Shown in pieces: positions 1 through 11,600 of a stretch of 64,000 nt of DNA. The DNA lies in contig CM055316.2 in NCBI GenBank assembly GCA_029255685.2, positions 73,051,237 through 73,115,236 of the forward strand, in the 5' to 3' direction. A model generated the notes under the pieces. It had not been told where the DNA came from. It did not search any database and saw only the letters and a list, made by a program, of their open reading frames with translations. The stretch comes from Silene conica. Its lineage: Eukaryota > Streptophyta > Magnoliopsida > Caryophyllales > Caryophyllaceae. The position numbers and the translations under genes are program-made. Within the stretch, counting starts at the first letter, position 1. Each line of letters begins with the position of its first letter.

Positions 1-1326
1 GGGCACAGACAACTTTCACATTTTTCAGTCTAGTTCATTTATTTCCCCCTTCTGTCTCCCCTTTCTGTAGATTTTTATCTTCTTGCTAACCCGATTATAT
101 AACTTCAGGCTACTTGAAGGCTCGATATACACATTGGCATTCAAAGCAACGAAGCTGCAGCGTCCACAAACACGACTAGGCATAGAAGTTATCATGTGTT
201 TTACCATGGTTGCCTAATTTGTTTAGAATAAACCACATCCAGACATCCAGTAAAAGACAAACTAGTAAAGACTGAAGACTACAGAGTGTGTATTCCACAT
301 AATTCCACATAAACAGATCAAGAGCCAGTCAAAATAACATTACAACAAATCACTATCTAAAACACAAACACAGTCAACTTAAGATTATAACAAAACTATA
401 CAAATTAAGGAACTTACTTTCATGGTTGTAACAGTCAACAAGTCCCCGGTAGGATTAGGACGACTCATTGTACTCGACTCATTGCCTCGTCCTCCCCGGC
501 CACCTCTAAGGATGCCGAGTCTTCGTAGACAACTGACCAAAGGGGTTCTCCTCAACCAAAGGCAACTGACCAACGGGTTCTCCCCTTAACCTTACCCAGT
601 ACAATATATAGTTGCCTTACCCTTAACCTTATCCCCCAATTTAAACCCCCAATTTAAACCCTAAACCCCCAATTTAAACCCTAAACCCCCAATTTCGTTC
701 AATCATCAGTTCGTGATTCATCAAAATAACAAAACAAATACAGAAAAATAATCAATTTAACTAAGAAAAATAATCAATTTAACTAAGAAAATTACCTAAT
801 AAGAAGAAGGAATGAAATGATGAATGACGAACTGAATGAACGAAGGACGAACTGATGAATGATAATGAACGACGACAAGTAGGCCAGCGAATTGGAGGTT
901 GATCGATGAACTAGAAGTTGATGAACAGTAATTTAGAAGAGACGATGAACAGTAGTATTGTATGTATAGAGACGATGAACAGTAGATAGGTATTGTATGT
1001 ATCGTGAGATATACACTGATGATTTGCGAGGGTTATTTGAGCGAGGGTTATTGTTTTATTTTTTGCGCGTTTTTTACAACAACAATTAACATCAGCTTAC
1101 TTAAATAACTGATGTCCTTGATCAATTAATGTACATGGGTTGTCATTTAGTCTGATGTGCATTAAAATCAATACTTATGGACATAGGTTTGAAATAGAAA
1201 TCGATGTCCTTTACTTTATAAGGACATCAGATTTTTGTAATCAACTGATGTGCAAATTAATTACATCAGATTTTTCCAAAATCTGATGTCCATTAACCGA
1301 TGTCCTTAAGGGTTTCTGTAGTAGTG
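1..1326. mobile_element. CACTA (En/Spm-like) DNA transposon, right-hand end
   Basis: The right edge reads GGTTTCTGTAGTAGTG, the reverse complement of a CACTACTACAGA terminal inverted repeat. The last ~230 bases carry many direct and inverted copies of ACATCAG/CTGATGT, the kind of subterminal motif that CACTA transposase binds. Sequence to the right (AAAATAACCGTTATTTT onward) is copia DNA and matches 32600 onward in the uninterrupted copy, which fixes the insertion boundary; AAA at 1327-1329 fits a 3-bp target duplication. The interior has a short minus-strand reading frame (about 420-470) ending at a GTAAG-like donor that could be a first exon, but I cannot assign it. Other contents are three copies of a CCCCCAATTTAAACCCTAAA-like unit (640-697) and short tandem duplications (745-797, 940-1001). 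The left end and any transposase lie outside the window. Confidence 0.8.
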
Positions 1327-1989
1327 AAAATAACCGTTATTTTAAGAAGGATAGCTTCGCCCGTTAACGATGTTTTGGATAGTAGGTTATATGAGGAGTG
1401 AGACACTAGTTCTCTCATTCATTTAGGGTGATCATCTTATAATGAACTAATGTATTCATAATTGAGTTTGATGTATTTCACGGGGTGTAATTCTCGTTTA
1501 AGTAAATCAAATTACTTTATTATGATCCTATCATGTCTTAGCGTACGGTGAACTATTCAAGGTACTTTATTACGATCTTTGAAGTTCGTATCAACTCATG
1601 TTATGTACTACACAATGCATTTTAAAAACAACATATTGATTAAGAACAAAAGAGATGACTTGGGTTGAAAACCAAGTCACCAATATTCAAATTACAACCA
1701 TTGTTTGAAATAACCGAATTCTTGTCATACAAGAAATACAACGTTCTTAAAATTAAAATGCAAAATGAAAGAAGACATCAAAATGAAAAATTAGAGCTAA
1801 GCTCTTTATGTCTTCAATCTTCGGATGCTACCCTAGCCATTCATGGAAGGAACTTCAAGTTTCCTTCTCCTTCGATCTCCTTGCCCTTATCCTTGGAAGG
1901 AGCCCCTTTAAAACAATTTATAAATGGGTAAGAATCAACAACTTGTATCAACTTACAAAAGTTGACAAAATAACATGAATTAATCGGGA

Positions 1990-2866
1990 ATTATTACCTA
2001 CTGCAAGAACCCTTCCGGCTTTGAGGTCATTGAGATACTTTGGGCAATTGCGCTTCCAATGCCCCATCTTAGTGCAATAATGACACTTGTCTTCAACCTT
2101 TGAAGACGACGAAGAAGCACCTTTCGAAAAGGTCTTCTCTTTAGGAGATGTGGGCTTGAAGGCTTTAACATTTTTGCCCTTGTTAGCCTTCCGCTTAAAC
2201 TTTCCCTTGAGCACATCCTTCCTGGAACTATCATTAAGTCCCATATCCCTTTCCGCTTGGACGAGCATCTTATGCAATTCGTCCAAAGAGGTTTCTTGAT
2301 TACGCATGTTAAAGTTCACCCGAAACTGAGCATACGTTTTCACTTTGTTTAGGGAGTGAAGAATTCTATCAATAATTAGAGAGTCGGGAACATTCACCCC
2401 TTGTAGCTTCAAGGTTTCGGCTTGCTCAACCATTTGAGCACATGAGGACTAATCCTTTGACCTTCCTTTAAGGTCAAATCAAAGAAGGTGGAGGCCGCCT
2501 CATATTGGATTACCCTAGGAGCTTGTGAAAACATGGTCGCAACTCTACTGTAAATCTCATTAGCCGTGGCTAGCTTAATCATTCGCCTTTGGAGATCCGG
2601 CTCCATTGAGAATATAAGCACGTTCTTAAGAGCGTGCGACTCTTTCATGTAGGTCTCATAGGCCTCACGAGTCGCCTCCGATGCACGAGCGGCAGGAGTG
2701 GGAGGAGCGGCTATGGTAAGGTAACGAGTCTTATCGTCAGCTTCCGCGGCCAAAACCAATTGGGCGTCCTAATCCTTAAAATTGGCGCCATGCTTCTCAA
2801 GCTTGCATCGATCCATGAAGGATCGAAGCCATGATACGTTTGTGAGAGGTGGAGCGTTATTAGCCA
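1990..2866 (-). pseudogene. copia A gag (UBN2-type) with CCHC zinc knuckle, fossil
   Basis: Starts at an ATG whose complement is at 2864-2866 and matches the starts of the B and C gags. Mid-gag shows the UBN2-like signature NVLIFSMEPDLQRRMIKL. Near the C-terminus is a CCHC nucleocapsid knuckle, CHYCTKMGHWKRNC followed by PKYL (C-x2-C-x4-H-x4-C), which binds RNA in the particle. The region is broken in roughly one place. A splice-donor-like GGTAATAA follows the knuckle (complement of 1991-1998) and is conserved in copia B. No pol domain follows. Confidence 0.85.
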
Positions 2867-5241
2867 TTGATGATTGAATGTTGAAAATGAACTACAAATG
2901 AAAATAAAAGAATTAAAACACAATTATCGTTTATATTAATTAAACTTGTAAATTTTAAACAAGTTAAACATCTAGTTAATGATCTCTTACCCAATTAAGT
3001 AAATGATCCCGAGACCCAAATATATACTAACTTGGGCATGGTTTAGCCGATACATCCCTCATTAATAGAATTCAGTGGATTATCCTCTTAATCGATTCTA
3101 CTTTTAGAACTCTCGGTCGATAAAATTACATTAATTCTTATCTTAGCCCGAACTTATTACCACTACGGTGGCTCGAATACCTTCATCAAGATCGACCAAA
3201 TTTCGAGAGTGTAATCATATTACCCCACTTCTCCAACGTAATAAGGTAGCACCCCGGTTTAGCCGAGCCCACTCCCTTATGAAGAAAGTACTTCGTGGGT
3301 TCTTCACTCTTTGGTAAGGCTATGTCTCGATTTTGAATAACGTAAGAGATCTTGTCAATTTATTATCTATCTCCTATAAGTGAACTAAGTCGGTGAATTA
3401 TCGATAAATTAATTGACAAGGTTGATAAACTCGATGAAAATGCATGATTTGGAATGACGATTTGGCTATGCATGCAAACATATAAAGCATAAATAAAGCA
3501 TAAAAACTTAAAAGCATAAATAAATCCTAGTATGGCCTTCCTAAAATAGAAAATTTAATTTAAAATTACAAATTCGGAAACCAACTCCTTGGTCCCTTGA
3601 ACTTCACACGCGGCACGCATCCCAAGGCAAACTCCGTCTTGGTCGGAACTCCTTTCCGAAAAGCACCGTCTTCTAGGATCTCCGGAATTACAATAATTAC
3701 AAATTTTCTATCTATTTTATACATTATAAAATAAAATAAAATAATAAAATAAAGTGATGCGAGATCACATTAAATTACAACTGAATTGATAACCCCTTAC
3801 ATTACGGGAAATACCGATTAAAATCTAAGGCCATACTAAGCAAAATACATAATTCCAAATTACGTAAATTAAATTATGACATTCATAAATAATTAAATAA
3901 ATATGCAATGCTAATAAATATGCAAAACCTAAGCCAAATCGTCCTATTTAAACACAATTTAAATATCGTTATCATTATAACACGGTTTTATGGAATTGCG
4001 TGATTTTAACATTTAAAATCACTTAACATTTTGTGAATCACTATTCACGTTTTAGTTACGTATCCTAATACATTTTAGGATTCAAAATTTAGTCTTACTC
4101 AAATTTTGAAAATAACTTAATTTATTAATTATAATATTGTTCGGGTTTTAATCGGTTTTACAGTAAATAGCAATATAAAAATCAATTGAGTCATAAAATA
4201 TTTCGAAAATTCAAAATTCAAAATTTGAACATTCTGAAAGTTTTCTTAAAATTTCAGATGTTAAAAATATTAATATTATCGAAATAAACTATTTATTTCG
4301 AAATAATACGTGACATGCATATTTAGACGGAAATTCAAAATTATCTTAAAATAATGCAATAAAATATCAATAAAATTTTTACACATTCCAAAACACTCAA
4401 GTGACTGAAATGGACAGGAAAAATCAGTAAAAACAATGTTCAAGGGCTGAAATATCATTTCATGACTCTTACAATTCTTATTTTTAACTTTAACTTTTAA
4501 AAATTAAAAATCTAAAATCAAGAAACTTTTGGCACCCAAGAAAAATATGATGATGAACATATCTAATATGGCTAATATGGGTTAACTTTTCCGGCCATTT
4601 TAGCAGCTTTTACTATTTTTAACAAATTATGCCATATATTACATGATTTTAACAATTAAACTCATTTCTCATGCAAAAATCGAAAGGAAAATCTCAAAAA
4701 TTACATGCATGCTAGAAATAATATATATGACACTGTATTAAAATTTTATGGCCAAATTCCAACTCAACTTATTTAAGTCGAATTACGTCACTAATATCTC
4801 GATTTTTACCATAAAAATCAATATTCATGCAATATAAAAGAAAAATTTCTGGAAAATTTAATATACATTTTAAATATTGCATGTGACATCTCCAAAATTT
4901 TCGTAGCTAAATTCATAATCTAACTATATAAACCCATTTTTCACTCATTTTATGACAATTTGACGATTAAATTTCATAAACCATGCATAAAACTCAAATA
5001 ATTTCGAAAATTATATATTAATAATATGTTAAATGCATGTGGGACATATATAAAAATCTCGGCCAAAAAGTTTATTTTACTATTTTTCCACAAATAAAAC
5101 ATTTTTAACTGATTAAAAAGCATTAATTATCAATATAATTCCATAATTCATTCATAATGACTTAAAACATTTTTAAGAACAGAAGGTATACATGCAATAA
5201 CAGCAAAAATCGTAAAATCGAGTTGCATGCAAGCAACCGTA
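2867..5241 (-). other. long non-coding copia leader (PBS to gag), element A
   Basis: About 2.4 kb between the primer site and the gag start with no supported ORF. It is very AT-rich from 3700 to 5240. Closer to gag (2990-3350) are conserved GC-richer blocks around TTAGCCGA and CTCTCGGTCGATAAAATTAC. The same blocks recur in copia B (34150-34560), copia C (47800-48180) and, in opposite orientation, copia F near 63800-64000. Conservation of blocks among diverged copies suggests function in packaging, structure or translation, but that is inference. Confidence 0.6.
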
Positions 5242-5254
5242 TGCTCTGATACCA
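5242..5254 (-). promoter_or_regulatory. primer-binding site (initiator tRNA-Met), copia A
   Basis: The minus strand reads TGGTATCAGAGCA immediately inside the LTR. This is complementary to the 3' end of plant initiator tRNA-Met, the usual primer of Ty1/copia reverse transcription. It marks the LTR-leader boundary and proves the minus-strand orientation. Confidence 0.9.
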
Positions 5255-5257
5255 CTT

Positions 5258-6498
5258 AATGGAAATTAGGTCATACTAACTTAAACATAAAATTAGTCTT
5301 ACTAATTATATAACTATTTATATATAAATAAGCTTTAGATCTTATGAATGCAAAAGTAAAAATGCGGAAATATGAAGACAAGAGTCCTTATAATCGGTCC
5401 AAGAATGCTAAGGACGATCCTCCACGGACTAACCAACGTCGATTGCCTCCTTCAAATTGCACCCAAGACTTATCCTTAACACCGAATGTTAACACGGACT
5501 AGGTGAAAAACAATCGGTTTTCCAAAAACCGAGTTCTAATCTTATTAGAACTAACCGAGACAATTACTATATATAATATAGTATTAATAATATTATCAAA
5601 TAATATTTAAAGGATTTTTAATTTTTCTCTTGCTAGAAAATCAAGCCTTAGATTAGAATGATTTCATGTGAGTCATTCACATATATAATAGAAGAGGGTT
5701 GGGGTTGGGGTGCCGTGTAAGTGGAGCATGGGGAAGGGTTAGAAAATCCTTTTTATCTTACCCATATGCTAAGTGATAGGTCACATCAACCCTAACAAAT
5801 AATTATGTTAATAAGATAAATTATCACATAATATTATCTTACAACATCACATTTTTACACGGTTTACATTTTGTAAAATGGACCTTCATTTTACAAATGT
5901 AATTTGTACAATTGTACAATATGTAAAATCTTATGTGACATAATTAAATTGTATTAATTTAAAATATATGTATCATATAAATATTATTTCTAAATTAATT
6001 AAATCATGTTTAACAAATTATTTTGGTAATTCATAATTACCGTCCCAATATATGGTTATCATAATAATCGTCGATACGATATACAACGTTTGTTTTAACC
6101 ACGAACCATTCATATTCTAATTTCGATATTTCAAAAATATCGATTAATATTTGACAATCGACACATTTCAATTTCAAATATAAATCTTACATTAAGATTC
6201 AACCTCTGATTTCTCGATATTCGATTTTAAGGAATTTGATCAATTCATATCGTATATAATTGATCAATGTATAAATTAATGGGATTATCCTATAGGTTTG
6301 ACCTAAAGGGATCAACTGACCACCACCGTCATACGACAGTAATGTCAAAATCTAGTCAGTCAATCATTACCGATTAATGTTGGTCAGTTGACTATATATA
6401 ATATCGGATCATCCCTTGCATATTCTTATCATAAGATTTTGACAATGATTATTATCATTGACATGATCGCACTATTGCTGAGGAAACATTTCCCAACA
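5258..6498 (-). repeat. copia A 5' LTR (~1.24 kb)
   Basis: Begins (minus strand) TGTTGGGAAATG and ends beside the primer site. It aligns with the LTRs at 42681-43970 (B) and 58628-59852 (E), sharing AACAATAGTGCGATCA near the start and the TGGTCAGTTGA / AGGTCACACCT regions. It was inserted into a gypsy integrase fragment that begins at 6499. Confidence 0.85.
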
Positions 6499-6715
6499 CG
6501 TTCCAACCAGCACAGAAAGCCTCAGTGTTTTTCCCAATGAATTGGGAACCATTATCACATATTATCTCCGAAGGTATACCAAATCTGGTGAATACATTAC
6601 GCTTAATGAAAGAGATGACCTGTGCTTCAGTGGTCTGAGTGAATAATTCTGCTTCAATCCATTTAGAAAAGTAATCTGTCAAGGCTAGCATATACAGCTT
6701 GTTTCCTCAGTCTTA
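6499..6715 (-). pseudogene. Ty3/gypsy integrase core fragment, fossil
   Basis: The minus strand encodes the middle of a DDE integrase: LTDYFSKWIEAE, then FIKRNVFTRFGIPSE, then ICDNGSQFIG, a typical catalytic-core stretch with the second Asp of the D,D-E triad in CDNGSQF. Both sides are lost: copia A cuts it at 6498 and copia B-like sequence abuts it at about 6716. It may belong to the Tat-like element whose LTR and gag start are at 43971-45114, but that link is inference. Confidence 0.8.
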
Positions 6716-6799
6716 AAAACTTTTCTCCCACTGAATTTCGTATCACTATCTTTATAGTTAAATAACTCCTACTATCTTCATAGTGTTTAAGAAAGTACT
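6716..6799 (-). mobile_element. probable 3' end of copia B with PPT-like motif
   Basis: This is the sequence directly left of Athila-1. It joins 32233 once Athila-1 and one copy of its gtact duplication are removed, so it continues copia B. On the minus strand it contains TTCAGTGGGAGAAAAG, like the polypurine tract that precedes a copia 3' LTR. No 3' LTR follows; the gypsy integrase fragment comes instead, which points to a deletion. Confidence 0.45.
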
Positions 6800-7033
6800 T
6801 GATGAGCTCCATTTTGGTCATCATTTTCTTTTCATATTCTTTATTTTCGGTCACTATTCGACCTCGATTTGCGTGTCTTTGGGTGTTTTTGCGTCCGTTG
6901 CCTCGTATATTCCTATTCTATCCAATTTTTGTAGGTATTACGGCGGGGGCGAAGAAACGGAGGAAATCGAGACGATTTTGGTGCGATTTATGAAGAATTA
7001 TGAAGGAATTGTGAAGAAGCCACTTCAGGCCCT

Positions 7034-7469
7034 CCCAGCCGGTTCCCAGCCGGCGGCCGGTAGGCCGGCTGGGGATCTTTGACTCGAGATTTTGACAACA
7101 ATGTGAGAAGTTTCCAGCCCTTAAGAAAAGGCTCCCAGCCGGTGGCCAACCGGTCAGCTGGTCAGCCGGCTGGGATGCATACTCCTTACTTAGCCAAATG
7201 TGAAGAAATGAAGAAATGCAAAGATGGGGCAGATTCATGCAAAAGGTGTCCCAGCCGGTGGACAACCGGCAGCCGGTCCACCGGCTGAGGGGACCTGTTC
7301 ATATCAAATATTGAAGAAAAATTCAGAAGTTGAGGACAAGCCTCCCAGCCGGTGCCAGACCGGCAGCCGGCCGGTCGGCTGGGAAGCGTGGCTTATTGGA
7401 GAAAGTTTGCAGAAGTCATATTTGGACTCTCAGCCGGTCACGGACCGGCAGCCGGTCGACCGGCTGGGA
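7034..7469 (+). repeat. U3 palindrome cluster, Athila-1 (5 copies)
   Basis: Five units of about 40 bp start near 7034, 7133, 7249, 7342 and 7428, spaced 86-116 bp. Each opens with CCCAGCCGG (or TCAGCCGG) and closes with CCGGCTGG or CCGGCTGA, with ACCGGCAGCCGG in the middle, so each can form a strong hairpin or a dyad binding site. The array ends about 24 bp before the TATA box. The 3' LTR repeats it at 30757-31190. Confidence 0.9.
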
Positions 7470-7492
7470 GTTGCTTTTCAGAAATTCGCGCA

Positions 7493-7500
7493 CTATATAA
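7493..7500 (+). promoter_or_regulatory. TATA box of Athila-1 LTR
   Basis: CTATATAA sits just downstream of the palindrome cluster and upstream of a pyrimidine-rich stretch, as expected for the U3/R promoter that drives the genomic RNA. The 3' LTR has the same box near 31214. Confidence 0.7.
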
Positions 7501-8509
7501 ACCCGCACTTAGTCTATTATTTGAGACGTTACTTTTACACGCTTTTCTAGGGTTTTTCACTGTTCCATTGGTTTATACTTAGACACAAAAACTCTCTTAA
7601 ACTTTTTAATCCTCTTCAAATCTTAGTTTAATCTTTCAATCCTTGTTAATCTTTCTTTAGAAATCTACTTAGTCTTGTTCTTGGGCATTTGTAGAGGATT
7701 TTTATTGGGTTGTATTTTGAAGGGTTTGAAAGAATCTTTCAACTTGTTATCCAAGCTACTTCCTTTTCCATAATTATTGGTATAATCTCTCTAATCTCCA
7801 CTTAGTTATTGCATTTATTTAAGTTTCTTTTGAATCAATTGTTTACCCTTTACTTGTTCATGATGGTTAGTATTTGTTTATCCCTTATTCACATGTTTTC
7901 CCTTGCCATGAGTGAGTAGTCGCTTTACTAGGGTTAGGGGTGAACTTGGGTAGTTGATGTTGATGAATGTTGTTTAGGGTTAGGGTTTAGGTTTCGTTTT
8001 GGTTAGGTTTTCAATGTATGCATGCTAGATGTTTGATGAAATGCCTCAACGACGGTTGGGCATGATTCTCATTGTTGTTTGCCTTAGACGATAGTCTAGG
8101 ACCTTCATAGGCATGTGTATATGTTAGGTTGACCTTGTTTGTAGCGAAAGCTAGAATAGGACTCGACCTTAGGTTAGTCAAATCGAAAGACGAGACGGAC
8201 CTAGACCTAACATAGATGAGACCACCTACCCCTATACATGTTTGATATCGACTACCCTAGTAACCCCCGACACCCTAGTTCCTTTAATCATCTATTTCAT
8301 CTAGATTTATTTGCTTCAATTGTTTGTCATTAGTTAATTAGTCTTTCCAAATCAAACCTATTACCCCGACTCTTGCTTAAATTAGAACGTAACTATACAA
8401 CTATCCCCACCGTCTTCGCGAACGATAACCCCTATTATACTACTAATTTGGGTTTCTTATAAATGTGTTTGATGCGTGAGAACCGACGACTAAATCCCCC
8501 GCATCAAAA

Positions 8510-8527
8510 TGGCGCCGTTGCCGGGGA
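8510..8527 (+). promoter_or_regulatory. primer-binding site (tRNA-Asp), Athila-1
   Basis: TGGCGCCGTTGCCGGGGA lies three bases after the LTR. It is the complement of the 3' end of plant tRNA-Asp(GUC), TCCCCGGCAACGGCGCCA, the primer characteristic of the Athila lineage. Confidence 0.93.
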
Positions 8528-8688
8528 CGGTGTTAGAAGTTGTGTAGTTTAGTTTTAGTTTTAGTCTTGAGTTAGTTGAGCTTGTTTTGTTTTGACAAAG
8601 ATTTGGTAGTTAATTGTAGAGTGGTTGTTTTATTGCTCACCCTAGTGTTTAACAAGCACTAGGACGACTAATTTGTTTGCTAAGTTTT

Positions 8689-11600
8689 ATGCCTAGGGGT
8701 GACTCTAACTCTTTGTTGTCAACTTCCGAACCGGAGAGGCTCTTTCGGGCCTTAAGGAGGAAGACCATTGCAAGGGTAAAAATTGCGTCCCAAGCATCTT
8801 TTAGCCAAAACAACCCCTCTTCATCCGAACCACCAAGCTCCAATCAAAGCAATCCTAGCCCAACATCCGACAATTTTGACAACTCGTTTTTATCAATCAC
8901 CACCACAATCACCACACTTTCCAAATAACCATCAAATTCATATAATGGCCGCTCTTCGTGATCATAACCGGCCCAATCACAATGACACCACCAATCCAAT
9001 CAACTTTGGTACTCTCGCTCCTCAAAATTTTGAAATACACCCTTCGCAAATGAGTTCTATCGAGAAGAACGCCTTTAGCGGGGCTTCTCACGAAGATGCT
9101 CATGGGCACTTGAGAAAATTCAAGGGTAAAGTCGCAATGATAAAGAAAACGGGAGTACCCGAGGAGACATTAAGGCTTATGCTCTTCCCCTATTCCTTAA
9201 CCGACAAGGCGGATAGGTGGTTAAATGTGCATGCTCCAAACACATTCACCACTTGGGACGACTTGGCAACGAATTTCCTTGCCAAGTACTACCCGTCCTC
9301 TAAGACCGCGATGCTCCGAAATGAGATAACTCAGTTTCAACAAGACGAGGGATAATCTTTGGGAGAAGCTTGGGATAGATACCAAGATTTGCTTGCTAAG
9401 TGCCCACACCACGGGATACCACCTTGGTACACGACCCAAACCTTTTTTCAGACTCTTCTCCCCCGGACGAAAGAAATGGTTAATGCACCGGCGGGTGGTA
9501 GCTTTGACCACTTGCGGCATGAGACGGGAACGGAACTCATCAAAAATATCGTTGATTCGGAGGAAAATTATGGTACTAGGGGGAATGTCTTGAGAAAGAG
9601 TAGCAAGTACCCTAGTGAGCACCTTTCCAATTCAAAGGCGAACGAGGAAACCAATGCCAAGTTGGACATGTTAACCAAGAAATTGAAAGAATTGACTAAG
9701 GGCTCCACTAGCAAAGAAACCAAGAGCAATGTCCCGGGGATGTACCAAGTAAATAGTGTTGCCGCATGTGATTTGTGCGGAGGAAATGGGCACACATTTG
9801 AAGTATGTGCAAACAACTCAATTGAGGGAAGTGGAAGTGAGGAAGAATTGTATGCTTTCCAAGCATTCAACAATCCTAGAGGCCAAAATACTTTCAACCC
9901 CAATTCAAACTACTATCATCAAGGGATTAGAGGTAGTCCTTATATGAGCTACAAAAGTACCAATGTGTTGAATCCTCATCAAATTCAACAATCTCAAGCG
10001 CAAAAACCCTCCGGTTTTCAACAAAGGGGTGGAAACTTCAACCCGAGGAACAATTTCAACAACAACAATTTCTACCAAGGCAACCAATCTAATCAAGCCA
10101 ATCAAGGCTTTCAACAAGGTTTCAATGATCCGAACTTTAACCCCAATTCCCAAAACAACCAAAACAACCAAAATCCACAAAATTTCAATCCAAATTTCAA
10201 CAACAACCAAAACCATAACCAACACCAAAACCAAAACTTCAACCCACCACAATTTCAAAACAACCCCAACCAAAATCAAAACAACCATAACCCACAACAA
10301 AACTTCCACAACAACAATTTCAATAATCAAAATCTCAATGACCAAAATTTCAACCAACAATTTCCTAACCACCACCAAAACCCAAACTTCAACAATCAAG
10401 GACCCAAAACAAATCAACAAAGTGGGGGTGCAAGGAATGACTACGGGTTCCCGTTGCCCCTTACCAACACACCTCATCAAGATCTCTCAAGTGACTCTCA
10501 AGTTGGAGAGTTGCTTAAACTTGTGAAAGGCATGCAAGCGACACATAATCAAGAAATGATGAATTTGAAGATGGAAAATCAAAAAGAGATCCGGGAGATG
10601 GAGGCTAGAGTTGCTTCACAAGCCTTAGCCAACCCACAAAGGCCACCGGGCGGCTTTCTTGCCCAAGGTCAAAGCTCCCGGGATGCTTCAAAACCACATG
10701 GTGTCAATGCTATTATGACAAGCAAACAAGAGCAACCTATGCTTGAGAAGAGAGATGATGAAGGAGGGTCCAAGGTAGAGCAAGTTATGACGGTATTTGG
10801 AAGTGGAAGTGAGGAATGTGTTGAGGAGGAGGTGATGGTGATGGTGCCCAACACTCTTCCGGATGATTGTAATGAGGCCGACATTGATGACTTAAACTTT
10901 GTCATGCAACAAGTCTTGAACATTCCAAAGAAGAATTGTGATGGAGGCCCGAGTGCCAAAGGGAAAGAAGTTCATGTGATAGAAGAAGAGGACCATGGAT
11001 ATGTGGAGAGCCTCATGGAGAGAAAAATGTGCGAATTCTTTCGTAAAATCACCAAGGGGGACCCTCGTTGCAATGAGTTGATCAAACTTGTTGAGGAAGT
11101 AGAGGCCACGATCCCCTCCACCCAAGCAAAGAGGGAAGTCAATGCCATTTCATTAGTGGCGAAAAAGATTCCAAGAGATTTGCCAATTAAGTTAGGAGAC
11201 CCGGGGAGCTTCTCTATTCAATGCTCCCTAGGCGGAAGAAACATTGAGCACGCCTTATGCGATCTTGGAGCGAGTGTGAGTGTTATCCCACTTGCCGTGG
11301 CAAAGAAATTGAACATTAAGCACTTATCCCCTCCTATAACGGACATCACTCTTGCCGACGGGACGGTTAGACCTACTATTGGGGTCCTTGAAGATGCGGT
11401 GGTCAAGGTGGGATCGCTTTCCATCCCCACCGGATTTATGGTCGTCGATATTCCGGTCGGTGAAAGCTCTTTCATTATTCTTGGGAGGCCCTTCTTGGCC
11501 ACCGGAGGAGCAATCATTGATGTGAAAAGAGGTAGGCTAACCTTTCAAGTTGAAGATGAGTTGTGTGAATTCGTGCTCCCGGATGCTCCGGATAAGTACC

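Larger units (their letters stand above)
1327..6498 (-). mobile_element. Ty1/copia element A (5' LTR, leader, gag), fossil
   Basis: Read on the minus strand: an LTR starting TGTTGGGAAATG (6498 down to 5258), an initiator-Met primer site, a long non-coding leader, a copia-type gag, then non-coding sequence cut by the CACTA insertion. It aligns along its length with copia B (32228-34874 plus 41022-43970) and, more distantly, with copia C (46435-48940). No protease, integrase or RT is visible in the part present, so this family appears to carry gag only. The element is broken, and its 3' LTR is not seen here. Confidence 0.85.
6800..8506 (+). repeat. Athila-1 5' LTR (1707 bp)
   Basis: Runs from TGATGAGCTCC to GCATCA and is nearly identical to 30522-32227. 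The U3 part holds five GC-rich palindromes (7034-7469) followed by a TATA box (7493-7500). The rest is pyrimidine-rich untranslated sequence with no supported gene. Confidence 0.93.

Noticed and set aside
640-697. Interstitial telomere or chromosome end
   Set aside because: Only three units with CCAATTT interruptions, inside a CACTA element far from any long telomeric array.
7034-7469. CRISPR-like array (five ~40-bp palindromic repeats with ~50-75-bp spacers)
   Set aside because: The context is a plant LTR with TATA box and tRNA primer site. The repeats are imperfect, the spacers are ordinary U3 sequence, and there are no cas genes.
9905-10480. Minus-strand open frame of 191 codons
   Set aside because: Shadow of the Asn/Gln-rich part of Athila-1 gag; hydrophobic Val/Ile repeats arise from reading the antisense of AAC/CAA/CAN codons.
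10029-10526. Plus-strand frame rich in Thr/Ile/Lys over the same stretch
   Set aside because: Another frame of the same low-complexity gag sequence; no domain and no conserved partner in Athila-2.
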